Shown here one piece after another: positions 13,070 through 21,282 of a stretch of DNA of 21,282 nt. Origin of the DNA: Autumnicola lenta (lineage in GTDB: Bacteria; Bacteroidota; Bacteroidia; Flavobacteriales; Flavobacteriaceae); the NCBI RefSeq assembly GCF_031846515.1, contig NZ_JAVRHO010000039.1:1-21282 (forward strand). The letters are read 5' to 3'. A program made the position numbers and the translations under genes. The first letter of the stretch is position 1. Every line of letters begins with the position of its first letter. The notes beneath the pieces are model-generated. The model had not been told where the DNA came from and searched no databases. It saw nothing but the letters and a program-made list of their open reading frames with translations.

Positions 13070-16000
13070 ATGTCCCTAACTTTCAGAACAATACTTTTTA
13101 TCTGCTTAATTATTCTCGCAGGTTGTGACCGGGATGAAGTAAAAAGAAAGACTTCAGACGCAGAAACCCTGTTTACCGAGCTTGACCAATCCAAAACAAA
13201 TATAAAATTCACAAATACTGTAAAGCAGGATTCTGCGTTTAACTATATCAATTATCCTTATGCTTTCACAGGCGGCGGCGTTGCTGTTGGTGATATAAAC
13301 AACGACGGCCTTCAGGATGTTTATTTCACTTCCAATCAAAATTCCAATAAGCTCTACTTAAATACCGGCGATTTTAAATTTGAAGATGTAACGGCAGAAG
13401 CCGGAGTAGAAGACAGTAATGGCTGGACCAGCGGAGTTACTATGATAGATATTAATAACGATGGCTGGATGGACATCTACGTATGTAAATCTGCCTCTAT
13501 TGAAAATAATGAACTTCGGAAGAACAAATTGTTTATCAATCAAAAAGACGGAACTTTTAAAGATGAAGCCGAAAAGTGGGGGCTGGATCATAACGGATTC
13601 TCTATTCAGGCTTACTTTTTTGATTTTGACAAAGATGGTGACCTGGACATGTACCTGGTAAACCACCGGCCTGATTTTGGGAACACAAACAGAATTGAGC
13701 CTACAGGTGAAAAGCAATATTTCCCTGAAACCTCAGACCACCTGTTTCGCAACGACGGTGGAAATTTTACCAATATTACACTACAGGCAGGGATTATAAA
13801 CAAGGAATGGGGCCTTAGCGCTTCTATTGGTGATTTTAATAACGACGACTGGCCAGATGTTTATGTGGCTAACGATTATATTGGCCCGGATTTTCTTTAT
13901 ATCAACAACAAAAACGGAACGTTTTCTAACCAGATCAACACCCGTTTAAAGCACATTTCCTATAACAGCATGGGCTCTGATTATGCTGATATAAATAATG
14001 ATTTCTTACCCGATCTCCTGGTTCTGGACATGCTCGCAGAAGATCATCAGCGGGGGAAACAAAATATGGCGAGCATGAATACTGAAGGTTTCCGGACTAT
14101 GGTGAATTCCGGTTACCACTACGCGTATATGTCTAATGTACTACAACTCAACAATGGCAATGGTTCTTTTAGCGACATTGGTCAGTTGGCGGGTATTTCA
14201 AAAACCGACTGGAGCTGGGCACCTTTAATTGCCGATTTTGATAATGATGGATTTAAGGATATTTTCATTTCAAACGGAATAGAACGGGAACTCGGGAACC
14301 AGGATTACAGGACAAGGGTAAGAGAACTTCAGCAAGAACAGGAAAATGTTACCTTTTCTGAAATGATGGAAATCATGCCTTCTGACGAGTTGTCCAACTA
14401 CGCTTTTAAAAACAACGGCGATTTAACCTTTGAAAATAGCACCAGTAACTGGGGATTGGATAAAAAAATAAATACAAACGGCGTCGCCTATGCAGATTTT
14501 GATAATGACGGTGACCTGGACCTGGTTCTTAACAATTCTTCAGGAAATGCAGCTGTCTATAAAAACAATTCTGTAGGTAATTTTATTAATATAAAGCTCA
14601 CAGGAGGTGAAAATAATATTAATGGTATTGGCACAAAAGTAAAAGTGTACACCCCTAAAAATCAACAATATCAGGTTCTTTATACCTCCAGGGGGTACCA
14701 ATCCTCAGTAAGTAATATCCTGAATTTTGGGCTAGGTGAAGAAACAGAAATTGACAGGATTGAGGTGATTTGGGGAGACAATTCGGTCCTGGCCGCAGAA
14801 AATATAGAGGCAAATCAAACAATTACCTTCAGCAAAAATCAATATAAAGGTGACAAAGAGCAACCTTTAAGGTCCGCTCAAAATTTCACTCCTGTAGATC
14901 CGCAAAGGCTTGGGATTAACTTTAAACATGAAGAAAACACCTTTAATGATTTTTCCAGGCAGGCTTTACTCCCTCAAAAACTTTCAGAACAAGGCCCTGC
15001 ACTTCAGGTTGCAGATATCAACAACGACGGACTTGAAGATTTCTTTATTGGTGGTGCAGCAGGACAGGCTGCCCAAATGTATATTCAGCATAAAATAGGG
15101 AGATTTGAAAGTATAAATCGGCAATTTTGGGAAAAAGAGAAAGATTTTGAAGATAATGCCGCTCTTTTCTTTGATGCCGATGGCGATGAGGATCTCGATT
15201 TGTATGTCACCAGCGGCGGTTATGAACTAGACGAGAATGATCCCCTTCTACAGGACCGGCTCTATATTAATGATGGCAACGGAAACTTTACTGTAAGCCG
15301 AAAATTGCCAAAAATGAGCACTAGTTCAAAAACCGTACGCGCAACAGATTTTGACAACGACGGAGACCTCGATCTGGCCATTGGAGGCCATCATATCCCC
15401 GGAAAGTATCCTTTGGCGCCAAGGTCTTACCTCCTGGAGAACGAAAATGGGCATTTTGAGGATATCACCCAGGAAATCGCTCCGGAACTACTCGAAATAG
15501 GGATAGTAAACGACCTGATTTTTTCAGATTATGACAATGACGATGATGAGGACCTTATTATTGTTGGTGAATGGTTTCCAATAAGCATTCTGGAGAACAG
15601 AAATGGCAAATTTGCACTTAAATCCATACCAGATTTTAAAAAAACCGAAGGCTGGTGGAATACTGTAAAGGAAGTTGATATTGACAGAGATGGAGATATG
15701 GATTATTTAGTAGGTAACCTGGGAGAGAACAACAAATTTCACCCTTCTGAAGAAAAACCACTCCATATCTACGGAAATAATTTTGACGACAACAACACCT
15801 ACGATATGGTGTTGAGCAAGGTTTACCAGGGTAAATTAGTGCCAGTACGGGGAAAGGAATGTTCTACAGTACAAAACCCCTTTGTAAGCGAAAAAATACC
15901 AACTTATGAAGAATTTGCCTCTTCATCACTACAAGACATTTATGGGGAAGAAGAAATTTCCAACTCCTATCATAAAGAAGTATACACATTCAGTTCTATT

Positions 16001-16348
16001 ATTGTGATAAATAATGGAGATGGCAGCTTTACGAAAAAGAAGTTGCCAACTAAGGCCCAAATTGGCCCTACAATGAATTTTCAGATAACAGACATAAACG
16101 ACGACGGTTTTCCCGATGTTATTGGTGTTGGAGGAATTTTTGAGGCTGAAGTAGAGACTATAAGGTACGATTCTAACACAGGCTATGTTTTAGTATCAGA
16201 TTCCGAAGGGAATTTACAACCTGAGAGGGATATAAGTTTCTATAACGGCTATAATGTAAAGGGAATGGCAGGTATTAAGATAAGAGAAGAAGCTCACTAC
16301 ATAATGGCCAACAACAACGGCCCCCTTACCATCTTTAAAATGAAATAG
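13070..16348 (+). CDS. VCBS/FG-GAP repeat and ASPIC/UnbV domain surface lipoprotein
   Basis: The molecular role of this family is not established; members often sit near glycan-use loci in Bacteroidota. From the ATG at 13070 it has 1092 residues and a lipoprotein signal (MSLTFRTILFICLIILAGC, lipid on Cys19). The acidic DRDE that follows is compatible with surface display. Thirteen Ca2+-binding-like loops of the form DxNxDGxxD are visible. Seven (for example GDINNDGLQDVYF, FDKDGDLDMYL) precede an ASPIC/UnbV domain at about 503-572 (FINIKLTGG to IEVIWGDNS). Six more follow, from about 648 to 1010. This suggests two propeller-like blocks. Longer starts at 12995 or 13034 are possible but overlap the terminator or lie upstream of the candidate promoter. 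It precedes the hybrid regulator by 366 bases on the same strand. Confidence 0.9.
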   Translation: MSLTFRTILFICLIILAGCDRDEVKRKTSDAETLFTELDQSKTNIKFTNTVKQDSAFNYINYPYAFTGGGVAVGDINNDGLQDVYFTSNQNSNKLYLNTGDFKFEDVTAEAGVEDSNGWTSGVTMIDINNDGWMDIYVCKSASIENNELRKNKLFINQKDGTFKDEAEKWGLDHNGFSIQAYFFDFDKDGDLDMYLVNHRPDFGNTNRIEPTGEKQYFPETSDHLFRNDGGNFTNITLQAGIINKEWGLSASIGDFNNDDWPDVYVANDYIGPDFLYINNKNGTFSNQINTRLKHISYNSMGSDYADINNDFLPDLLVLDMLAEDHQRGKQNMASMNTEGFRTMVNSGYHYAYMSNVLQLNNGNGSFSDIGQLAGISKTDWSWAPLIADFDNDGFKDIFISNGIERELGNQDYRTRVRELQQEQENVTFSEMMEIMPSDELSNYAFKNNGDLTFENSTSNWGLDKKINTNGVAYADFDNDGDLDLVLNNSSGNAAVYKNNSVGNFINIKLTGGENNINGIGTKVKVYTPKNQQYQVLYTSRGYQSSVSNILNFGLGEETEIDRIEVIWGDNSVLAAENIEANQTITFSKNQYKGDKEQPLRSAQNFTPVDPQRLGINFKHEENTFNDFSRQALLPQKLSEQGPALQVADINNDGLEDFFIGGAAGQAAQMYIQHKIGRFESINRQFWEKEKDFEDNAALFFDADGDEDLDLYVTSGGYELDENDPLLQDRLYINDGNGNFTVSRKLPKMSTSSKTVRATDFDNDGDLDLAIGGHHIPGKYPLAPRSYLLENENGHFEDITQEIAPELLEIGIVNDLIFSDYDNDDDEDLIIVGEWFPISILENRNGKFALKSIPDFKKTEGWWNTVKEVDIDRDGDMDYLVGNLGENNKFHPSEEKPLHIYGNNFDDNNTYDMVLSKVYQGKLVPVRGKECSTVQNPFVSEKIPTYEEFASSSLQDIYGEEEISNSYHKEVYTFSSIIVINNGDGSFTKKKLPTKAQIGPTMNFQITDINDDGFPDVIGVGGIFEAEVETIRYDSNTGYVLVSDSEGNLQPERDISFYNGYNVKGMAGIKIREEAHYIMANNNGPLTIFKMK

Positions 16349-16714
16349 GTGAACAGAAAACCTTATCAACTTGAGGCTTTCTATGCCTGCAACAATCTGT
16401 TTTTGCCAAAAGAACAGAAGTTCCGAAAAAATTGAATTGTAATTTTAATAATAGCTTACCGACTTATATTTCAATACTTTGAAATCATAGATGAATATCT
16501 GACTGAAATACCTGGAAGTGAAATTTGGCAGATAAACAGCAAATTTATTTTTCATTATATTAGTAAAATTGTTAAGCCTGCTTTCGCAACAAATCCATTC
16601 AGCTTGAAGTTAAATTAAAACAACCTCCTGATTCCTACGAATCTTATTTGTCCTAATAGTTTTTCAATAAAACCATTGATATGTTAATATCGGAAAAACT
16701 TAAATCCAGAGAAC
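16349..16714. other. Intergenic region between the VCBS gene and the hybrid regulator gene
   Basis: These 366 bases hold no convincing gene beyond a possible 14-codon leader frame at the end. There is a perfect 7-bp hairpin with a 4-base loop at 16468-16485 (atttcaa/ttgaaat). A weak -7-like TAGTTTTT lies at 16657-16664. I see no site matching the operator-like repeats found elsewhere in the window. Confidence 0.5.
16371..16404 (+). terminator. Weak candidate terminator after the VCBS gene
   Basis: A 7-bp stem with one bulged base (ttgaggc 16371-16377, gcctgcaa 16385-16392) is followed seven bases later by a run of T (16400-16404). The position, 22 bases after the stop codon, is suitable. The stem is short and the T-run is distant, so confidence is low. 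Confidence 0.35.
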
Positions 16715-16725
16715 TTGAATTATAA
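16681..16725 (+). CDS. Possible 14-codon leader ORF overlapping the regulator start
   Basis: An ATG at 16681 opens a frame (MLISEKLKSRELEL, stop 16723-16725) that runs over the proposed TTG start of the hybrid regulator by 11 bases in another frame. It could couple or limit translation of the regulator, or be chance. No homologue is recognised, and the reading frame is too short to judge by composition. Confidence 0.2.
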   Translation: MLISEKLKSRELEL

Positions 16726-19700
16726 AATAAAGATATTTCCGCTTTTTCCTGTTTTGCTTCTTCTATCTTTTGCTTCGGTTTTGGGACAGGAAAAATCATT
16801 ACCCGAATATCACTTTGAAGCGCTAAAAAGTATTCCCACTCAACGGGCTGTAGCCAGTATTTCTCAGGATCGACAGGGGTTTATATGGATGGGCACCAAC
16901 GGTCTGGGGCTTAATAAATACAATGGATCAGACTATACTTCTTACCAGTTTAAGGAGGAAGATAGTAGCAGTTTGAGTAATTCTCTTATCCACATCACTT
17001 ATGTAGATAAGCAAAACAGGTTGTGGGTGGGCACAGAAACCGGCCTTGATCTTTACAACAGAGATCAGGACAGTTTTGTTCATATTGATCTTCCCGGAAA
17101 AGCAGAAAATACGAGCGTCGCGGTTCATGCAATCCAAGAGAATAAAAAGGGTGACCTTCTCGTGGGCTCGCATCAATATGGGCTATTCAGGATTAATCGT
17201 TCCAACCTTAAAGTTTCCGAAGTAAAAATAAGCGGGATTGCTGAAGTAAGAAATTTTTTAATAAATAACATTACGCTTTTCGATAATAGAATTCTTTTAG
17301 GGACAGATAAAGGTTTATTTGAATATTATGAGGAGGATAATCTTATGGCGCCCCTCAGTTTCACAACTTCTAAGGGAAAGGAAGAAATATCGGCCTACAT
17401 CAAAACGACTGAAGTAGACAGTAAAGGAACTATCTGGTTAGGTACTACAACCCAGGGGTTGTACAAAATTGACGGTAATGAGAATGGCCGTTATGTTATT
17501 GAACATTTTCCTGTTACGTCCAAAAGAATTCTTTCTCTCTTAGATACACCACGCCAAACTGTCTTATGTGGAACTGAAAATGATGGAATGTTTGAGATCG
17601 ACAGAAACGGAACAGTCTTAAATCATTACCTCAACAATAAATTTGACGACAATGGTATAAAATCAAATTCCATCTGGTCTTTATTTCTGGACAACCAAAA
17701 GCGCATCTGGATTGGGTACTACAACAATGGTGTTGGTGTGTACGACAAGTTGTATGATAAATTTGCTGATATAGAAAGTAGGCCAAATAATCCAAATTCT
17801 TTACAGTCCAGTTCTGTTACCGGAATCTTGAAAGATGAGAAAGGGAGATTATGGATTGGTATGGATGGTGGCGGTATTGATGTTTATAATCCATCATCCG
17901 ATACATTTATCCACTTACTGAACGCTGAAAATAAAATTGCCAACGGACTCGATTCTCCAGATGTTCAAACCCTTTTCATGGATAGCAGAGGAAATATATG
18001 GGTTGGCACCTGGGATTATGGCATTTACCTTCTAGAAAAAGGTTCTGACTCGTTTATAAACTATTCGGTTCAAAATACCGATGGGGAAATAGCCACAAAT
18101 CGTATTTTAAGTTTTTCCGAGGATTCCAATGGTATCATATGGATAGGGACCTTTTCAAGAGGTATTCATTCTTATGATCCAAATTCTAAGAAATTTACAA
18201 TTTATGACCAGGAGCCATTTCTTGAACATAGGATAAGTTACAGCGATGTGAGAAGAGTTTATGTGGATAGCCAGGACCACCTCTGGATAGGTGGAAATTC
18301 AGGTTTATTTCGATTAAAAATCACAGATGGCGTATTTGATCTTGAAGTGATGTCTTCAAGATTCTTTAAACACACCGGTACCCAGTTTCATAATAATCAG
18401 ATATTAGACATTTACGAAGATTCTTCAAAAAAGATTTGGATTGGGACCGATGGCTCGGGCCTTTGCAAATATGATATGAAAAAAGACATCTTTTCCTGGA
18501 TAAAACCTGAGACAGGAATTAATAAAGTTACCGTGTCATCTATTATTCAGGACGAGAATGGTGCTATTTGGGCTGCAGGCAATAATGGTTTGACAAAGAT
18601 AAACACAGAGGAAAACACTGCAAAAAATTTCTCCATTAATGATGGTTTGCTTAGTAATGACTTTAATAATAACACGGCTTATAAAGATAATAATGGAACC
18701 CTTTATTTTGGATCTTATGAAGGGGTTAATTATTTTAATCCTGAGGAATTATCAGTAAATAATAATACATCGTCTGTTTATCTCACAGACCTCAAAATAT
18801 TCAATCAACCTGTTACACCAGGACAGGAAGATTCACCTTTATCAAAGGTCATTTCTCAAACTAAGAACATTACGCTTAGCCATTCACAGTCCGTATTTAC
18901 CATAGATTATGCTTCTATAGATTTTACAAGACCTGAGAAAATCAATTTTGCTTATTATCTCGAGGGGTTTGAAGATGATTGGAACTATGTGCAAAATACC
19001 CGGAGTGCTACCTACACAAATCTGCCTGCAGGAAAGTACACATTTAAGGTAAAAGCGACAAATAGCGATGGCGCTTGGGAAAATGATCCTAAAAGTTTAA
19101 ATATCCAAATTTTAAGGCCATGGTGGCTAACCCATTTAGCTATATTATTTTATGTAGTTATTTTTCTGATAATTTCCTATATCACTTTTCAGTTTGTCAA
19201 TTCCCGTATTAAATCAAAACGGGCTATAGAACAGGAACGGGCAAGACATCTTCATGAAGAAGCTCTCAATAATAAAAAGATTCAGTTTTTCACAAATATT
19301 TCTCACGAGTTCAGGACTCCTTTAACGCTTATTCTTAGTCCACTTGAAAATATGCTTCAAGAAGCATCACTCCCGGAGAAAGCAAAAGAAAAGCTGAAAA
19401 TTGTCCACCGAAATGCCATAAGGCTAAAGCGCCTGATAGATGAGTTAATGGATTTCAGAAAACTTCAGTTAGATAATATCCCGCTGAATATCTCCTCCTT
19501 TAACATTGAAGAATTTTTAAATGAGAGTATTGAATACTTTAGGGAAGAGGCTCAACAAAGGAATATTGTTTTATCACTGGAATTGGACAAAAATATTACA
19601 ACAGTATGGGCAGATAGAGGAAAGCTGGAAAAAATTCTGTTTAATATCCTGTCAAATGCTTTTAAGAGCACTACCAACAATGGCATAATTACGATTGTGG

Positions 19701-20851
19701 TGAACAGGAAAGAGGGACATGTTTTTAAGTTAATAGAAAACGGAACTTCCCTCGATGCACTGGAAATTAGTATTGAAGATACAGGCAAAGGAATTCATCC
19801 TGATGAACTGGATAAAATATTTGATCGTTTTTATCAGATAAAAGAGCGGAATGAACAGTACTATAGCGGAACAGGTATTGGTCTTGAAGTTGTAAGGAGT
19901 TTTGTGGTATTGCACAGAGGAGATATAGAGGTAGAAAGCGAAATAGGTGTTGGAACTAAATTTCGAATCCTTCTCCCAATGGATAAAAATCATTATGAAT
20001 TTTCAGGTACACCAACTTTAGAATCAGGAAACCTTAAGGTTCAAACCGAGCCAAAAGAATCTACAGCCACAGCCACCGAAGAAAGCCCGGAACAGCGGAA
20101 AAGAACGGTTTTAATTGTAGAAGACAACCTTGAACTAAGGTCTTACATAAAACAGGAATTAAGTTCTCATTATAAAGTAATCCTTGCTGAAAATGGCGAG
20201 GAAGGTTTAGAACAGGCAAGAAAATACATGCCTGATGTAGTAATAACAGATGTTCTTATGCCTAAAATGAATGGATATGAGTTTTGTTCTTTACTAAAGA
20301 AGGATTTGAAAACAAGTCATATTCCTGTATTAATGCTTACAGCAAAAGCCATGACAGATGACTGGGTGGAAGGTTTGGAAGCAGGAGCAGATGTCTATTT
20401 AAATAAACCCTTTGAAATGACAATTATGCAGTCCCATTTAAGGCAGCTTATCACCAACAGGGAACTTCTCTTTTCTAAATATATGGGTGATTTTAATAAG
20501 ACTGAAATCAAGCCCCAGGCTACTTCTTTGGATCAGCAATTCATATTAGGTATTATAAATTATACTAAAGAAAATATCAAGGAAACGAATCTTAATGTTG
20601 AAAGACTTGCAGATGAATTTAATCTTAGCAGAAGTCAGCTTTACAGAAAAATAAAAGTTTTAACAGGTCTCACAGCAAATGAACTAATTCGTAAAATACG
20701 CCTTGAAAGAGCTAAAGAGCTTCTTGAAGAAAGTGACGTTCCTTCTATTAGTGAAATAAGTTATAACGTGGGATTTTCATCCCCCTCCTATTTTTCTAAG
20801 TGCTTTAAAGCCCATTTTGGAGTGCTTCCTAAAGAAGTTAAAGACGAATAA
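16715..20851 (+). CDS. Hybrid two-component system regulator (HTCS) with AraC output domain
   Basis: This single-protein sensor and transcription factor normally detects an oligosaccharide in the periplasm and switches on polysaccharide-use genes. The 1378 residues have a signal peptide (about 1-24, ending VLGQ) and about fourteen Reg_prop blades (IWIGT-type repeats, about 45-690), implying two seven-bladed propellers. A Y_Y_Y domain follows (about 746-800), then a membrane span (about 806-827). The kinase core has phospho-acceptor His864 (SHEFRTPL), an N box (ILSNAF), DTGKGI and GTGIGLEVV. The receiver domain (about 1130-1242) has Asp1179 (ITDVLMPKMNG). The AraC DNA-binding domain spans about 1294-1378. 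No ATG exists between the in-frame stop at 16685 and residue 1, so TTG at 16715 is the best start. Its target genes are not shown by the sequence. Confidence 0.93.
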   Translation: MNYKIKIFPLFPVLLLLSFASVLGQEKSLPEYHFEALKSIPTQRAVASISQDRQGFIWMGTNGLGLNKYNGSDYTSYQFKEEDSSSLSNSLIHITYVDKQNRLWVGTETGLDLYNRDQDSFVHIDLPGKAENTSVAVHAIQENKKGDLLVGSHQYGLFRINRSNLKVSEVKISGIAEVRNFLINNITLFDNRILLGTDKGLFEYYEEDNLMAPLSFTTSKGKEEISAYIKTTEVDSKGTIWLGTTTQGLYKIDGNENGRYVIEHFPVTSKRILSLLDTPRQTVLCGTENDGMFEIDRNGTVLNHYLNNKFDDNGIKSNSIWSLFLDNQKRIWIGYYNNGVGVYDKLYDKFADIESRPNNPNSLQSSSVTGILKDEKGRLWIGMDGGGIDVYNPSSDTFIHLLNAENKIANGLDSPDVQTLFMDSRGNIWVGTWDYGIYLLEKGSDSFINYSVQNTDGEIATNRILSFSEDSNGIIWIGTFSRGIHSYDPNSKKFTIYDQEPFLEHRISYSDVRRVYVDSQDHLWIGGNSGLFRLKITDGVFDLEVMSSRFFKHTGTQFHNNQILDIYEDSSKKIWIGTDGSGLCKYDMKKDIFSWIKPETGINKVTVSSIIQDENGAIWAAGNNGLTKINTEENTAKNFSINDGLLSNDFNNNTAYKDNNGTLYFGSYEGVNYFNPEELSVNNNTSSVYLTDLKIFNQPVTPGQEDSPLSKVISQTKNITLSHSQSVFTIDYASIDFTRPEKINFAYYLEGFEDDWNYVQNTRSATYTNLPAGKYTFKVKATNSDGAWENDPKSLNIQILRPWWLTHLAILFYVVIFLIISYITFQFVNSRIKSKRAIEQERARHLHEEALNNKKIQFFTNISHEFRTPLTLILSPLENMLQEASLPEKAKEKLKIVHRNAIRLKRLIDELMDFRKLQLDNIPLNISSFNIEEFLNESIEYFREEAQQRNIVLSLELDKNITTVWADRGKLEKILFNILSNAFKSTTNNGIITIVVNRKEGHVFKLIENGTSLDALEISIEDTGKGIHPDELDKIFDRFYQIKERNEQYYSGTGIGLEVVRSFVVLHRGDIEVESEIGVGTKFRILLPMDKNHYEFSGTPTLESGNLKVQTEPKESTATATEESPEQRKRTVLIVEDNLELRSYIKQELSSHYKVILAENGEEGLEQARKYMPDVVITDVLMPKMNGYEFCSLLKKDLKTSHIPVLMLTAKAMTDDWVEGLEAGADVYLNKPFEMTIMQSHLRQLITNRELLFSKYMGDFNKTEIKPQATSLDQQFILGIINYTKENIKETNLNVERLADEFNLSRSQLYRKIKVLTGLTANELIRKIRLERAKELLEESDVPSISEISYNVGFSSPSYFSKCFKAHFGVLPKEVKDE

Positions 20852-20910
20852 TATGCAGTTTAAGAAAATGATTTTTGAGTAATGCACTGCAATTTTTGGG
20901 CAGGATGCTG

Positions 20911-20926
20911 AAAATGGCAGTTTTCA
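20911..20926 (+). repeat. Dispersed AT-rich repeat, copy D (core only)
   Basis: AAAATGGCAGTTTTCA matches the core of copy B with one change in sixteen bases. The 3' part (TGCTG) is not preserved. Confidence 0.35.
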
Positions 20927-20989
20927 ATCCTCTTCTGAAATTAATGCTTGCGCAGATAATTTTGGTCTTAGATCTTACTTCTGCCTCCA

Positions 20990-21010
20990 AAAAACGACGA
21001 TTTTCATGCT
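20990..21010 (+). repeat. Dispersed AT-rich repeat, copy C (degenerate)
   Basis: These 21 bases match copy B at 18 positions and end in the same ATTTTCATGCT. The three differences are clustered in the TGGCA part, which reads CGACG here. Confidence 0.4.
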
Positions 21011-21093
21011 AATTCATTAATTTCCGGTGCCCTGGACCCTTATTTAAGTTGAAAAGTATGTCGATAATTGTCAATTTTAAGCGGCTTCTTAAA

Positions 21094-21107
21094 ACTGAAA
21101 TTTCAGT
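21094..21107. repeat. Perfect 14-bp palindrome
   Basis: ACTGAAATTTCAGT is its own reverse complement. It lies in the non-coding tail between two copies of the dispersed repeat. It could be a protein-binding site or part of a degenerate repeat unit; function is unknown. Confidence 0.4.
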
Positions 21108-21173
21108 CGAAAAGTCTAAATATCTTCTAAATTTAAAATTTTATTTTTTCAGAAGTAACTTTATCGTCTTCTC

Positions 21174-21195
21174 AAAAATGGCAATTTTCATGCTG
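21174..21195 (+). repeat. Dispersed AT-rich repeat, copy B
   Basis: These 22 bases contain TGGCAATTTTCATGCTG preceded by five A. They match the minus strand of 8092-8113 at 21 of 22 positions. The copy lies immediately upstream of the strong terminator at 21203. Confidence 0.55.
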
Positions 21196-21202
21196 CTATA
21201 AA

Positions 21203-21232
21203 AAAATACCAGGTGCTGCCACCTGGTATTTT
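21203..21232. terminator. Strong bidirectional terminator
   Basis: A perfect 12-bp stem (AAAATACCAGGT at 21203-21214, ACCTGGTATTTT at 21221-21232) has a 6-base loop. A T-run follows on the plus strand and an A-run precedes it, so it can end transcription from both directions. It is 350 bases beyond the hybrid regulator stop, so it may mainly serve a convergent gene beyond the window. Confidence 0.88.
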
Positions 21233-21282
21233 TATTAATTTCAAAAGATTTAAATCTTTAGATTATTCCAGTTCTCCCGTGA

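Larger units (their letters stand above)
20852..21282. other. Non-coding tail after the hybrid regulator gene
   Basis: I find no convincing gene in these ~430 AT-rich bases. They contain three related copies of a short repeat (20911, 20990, 21174), a perfect 14-bp palindrome (21094-21107) and a strong terminator (21203-21232). A weak 6-bp pair (tgcagt near 20854, actgca near 20885) follows the regulator stop. The last ~20 bases, read on the minus strand, could be the end of a convergent gene (for example a frame ending TGELE and a stop at 21263-21265). That is too short to call. Confidence 0.5.

Noticed and set aside
13271..16130. Repeated DNA blocks in the VCBS gene that might suggest a tandem repeat array
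   Set aside because: The similarity is at protein level (DxNxDG loops) with diverged codons and irregular spacing. It is domain repetition, not a DNA repeat or CRISPR.
1..21282. Mobile element, phage or defence system
   Set aside because: I found no transposase, integrase, recombinase, phage structural gene, CRISPR repeat or known defence domain on either strand.

Overview
This window looks like chromosomal DNA of a marine-type Flavobacteriaceae bacterium (Bacteroidota; a relative of Gramella/Christiangramia, Salegentibacter or Zunongwangia would fit). The reasons are low GC, A-rich translation starts without clear Shine-Dalgarno sites, -7 promoter boxes of the TAnnTTTG type, the housekeeping order pdxA-DUF177-rpmF-fabH-accB-accC, a PID-CTERM-like small protein, and a hybrid two-component regulator of the kind found beside polysaccharide utilisation loci. 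The genus is inferred from these signs and not proven.

Region 1 (1-5726) is core metabolism. On the minus strand pdxA, a DUF177/YceD protein and rpmF form one transcription block. It ends at a strong terminator (3131-3163). fabH, accB and accC form a second block with its own candidate promoter and a strong terminator (28-54). Together these genes make malonyl-CoA, start fatty-acid synthesis, make a pyridoxal-phosphate precursor and supply ribosomal protein L32. Riboflavin synthase (ribE) diverges from pdxA, and its stop codon overlaps that of a convergent small gene.

Region 2 (5723-12793) is accessory carbohydrate metabolism. It holds a small cysteine-rich secreted protein with a C-terminal sorting-like tail, a secreted GH43 glycosidase with a C-terminal lectin-like domain, and a convergent two-gene operon (GH43 lipoprotein, then a sialate-O-acetylesterase-type carbohydrate esterase). 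A membrane-anchored or secreted SGNH/GDSL esterase diverges from that operon. The set fits trimming and deacetylation of an arabinose- or xylose-containing hemicellulose. No SusC/SusD pair is present. Matching LacI-type operator-like sites (6268-6281 and 11408-11421) lie upstream of the first GH43 gene and the SGNH gene.

Region 3 (12978-21282) holds a large VCBS/FG-GAP plus ASPIC/UnbV surface lipoprotein and then a full hybrid two-component system. That regulator has two predicted seven-bladed sensor propellers, a Y_Y_Y domain, one membrane span, histidine kinase, receiver and AraC domains, and it appears to start at a TTG codon. The last ~430 bases are non-coding as far as I can see. They carry degenerate copies of a short repeat that also occurs, inverted, at 8092-8113, and a strong bidirectional terminator.

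I see no tRNA, rRNA, CRISPR array, transposase or phage gene. The items most worth a second look are the dispersed repeat, the shared operator-like site, the PID-CTERM-like protein, and the regulator's TTG start with an overlapping 14-codon reading frame.
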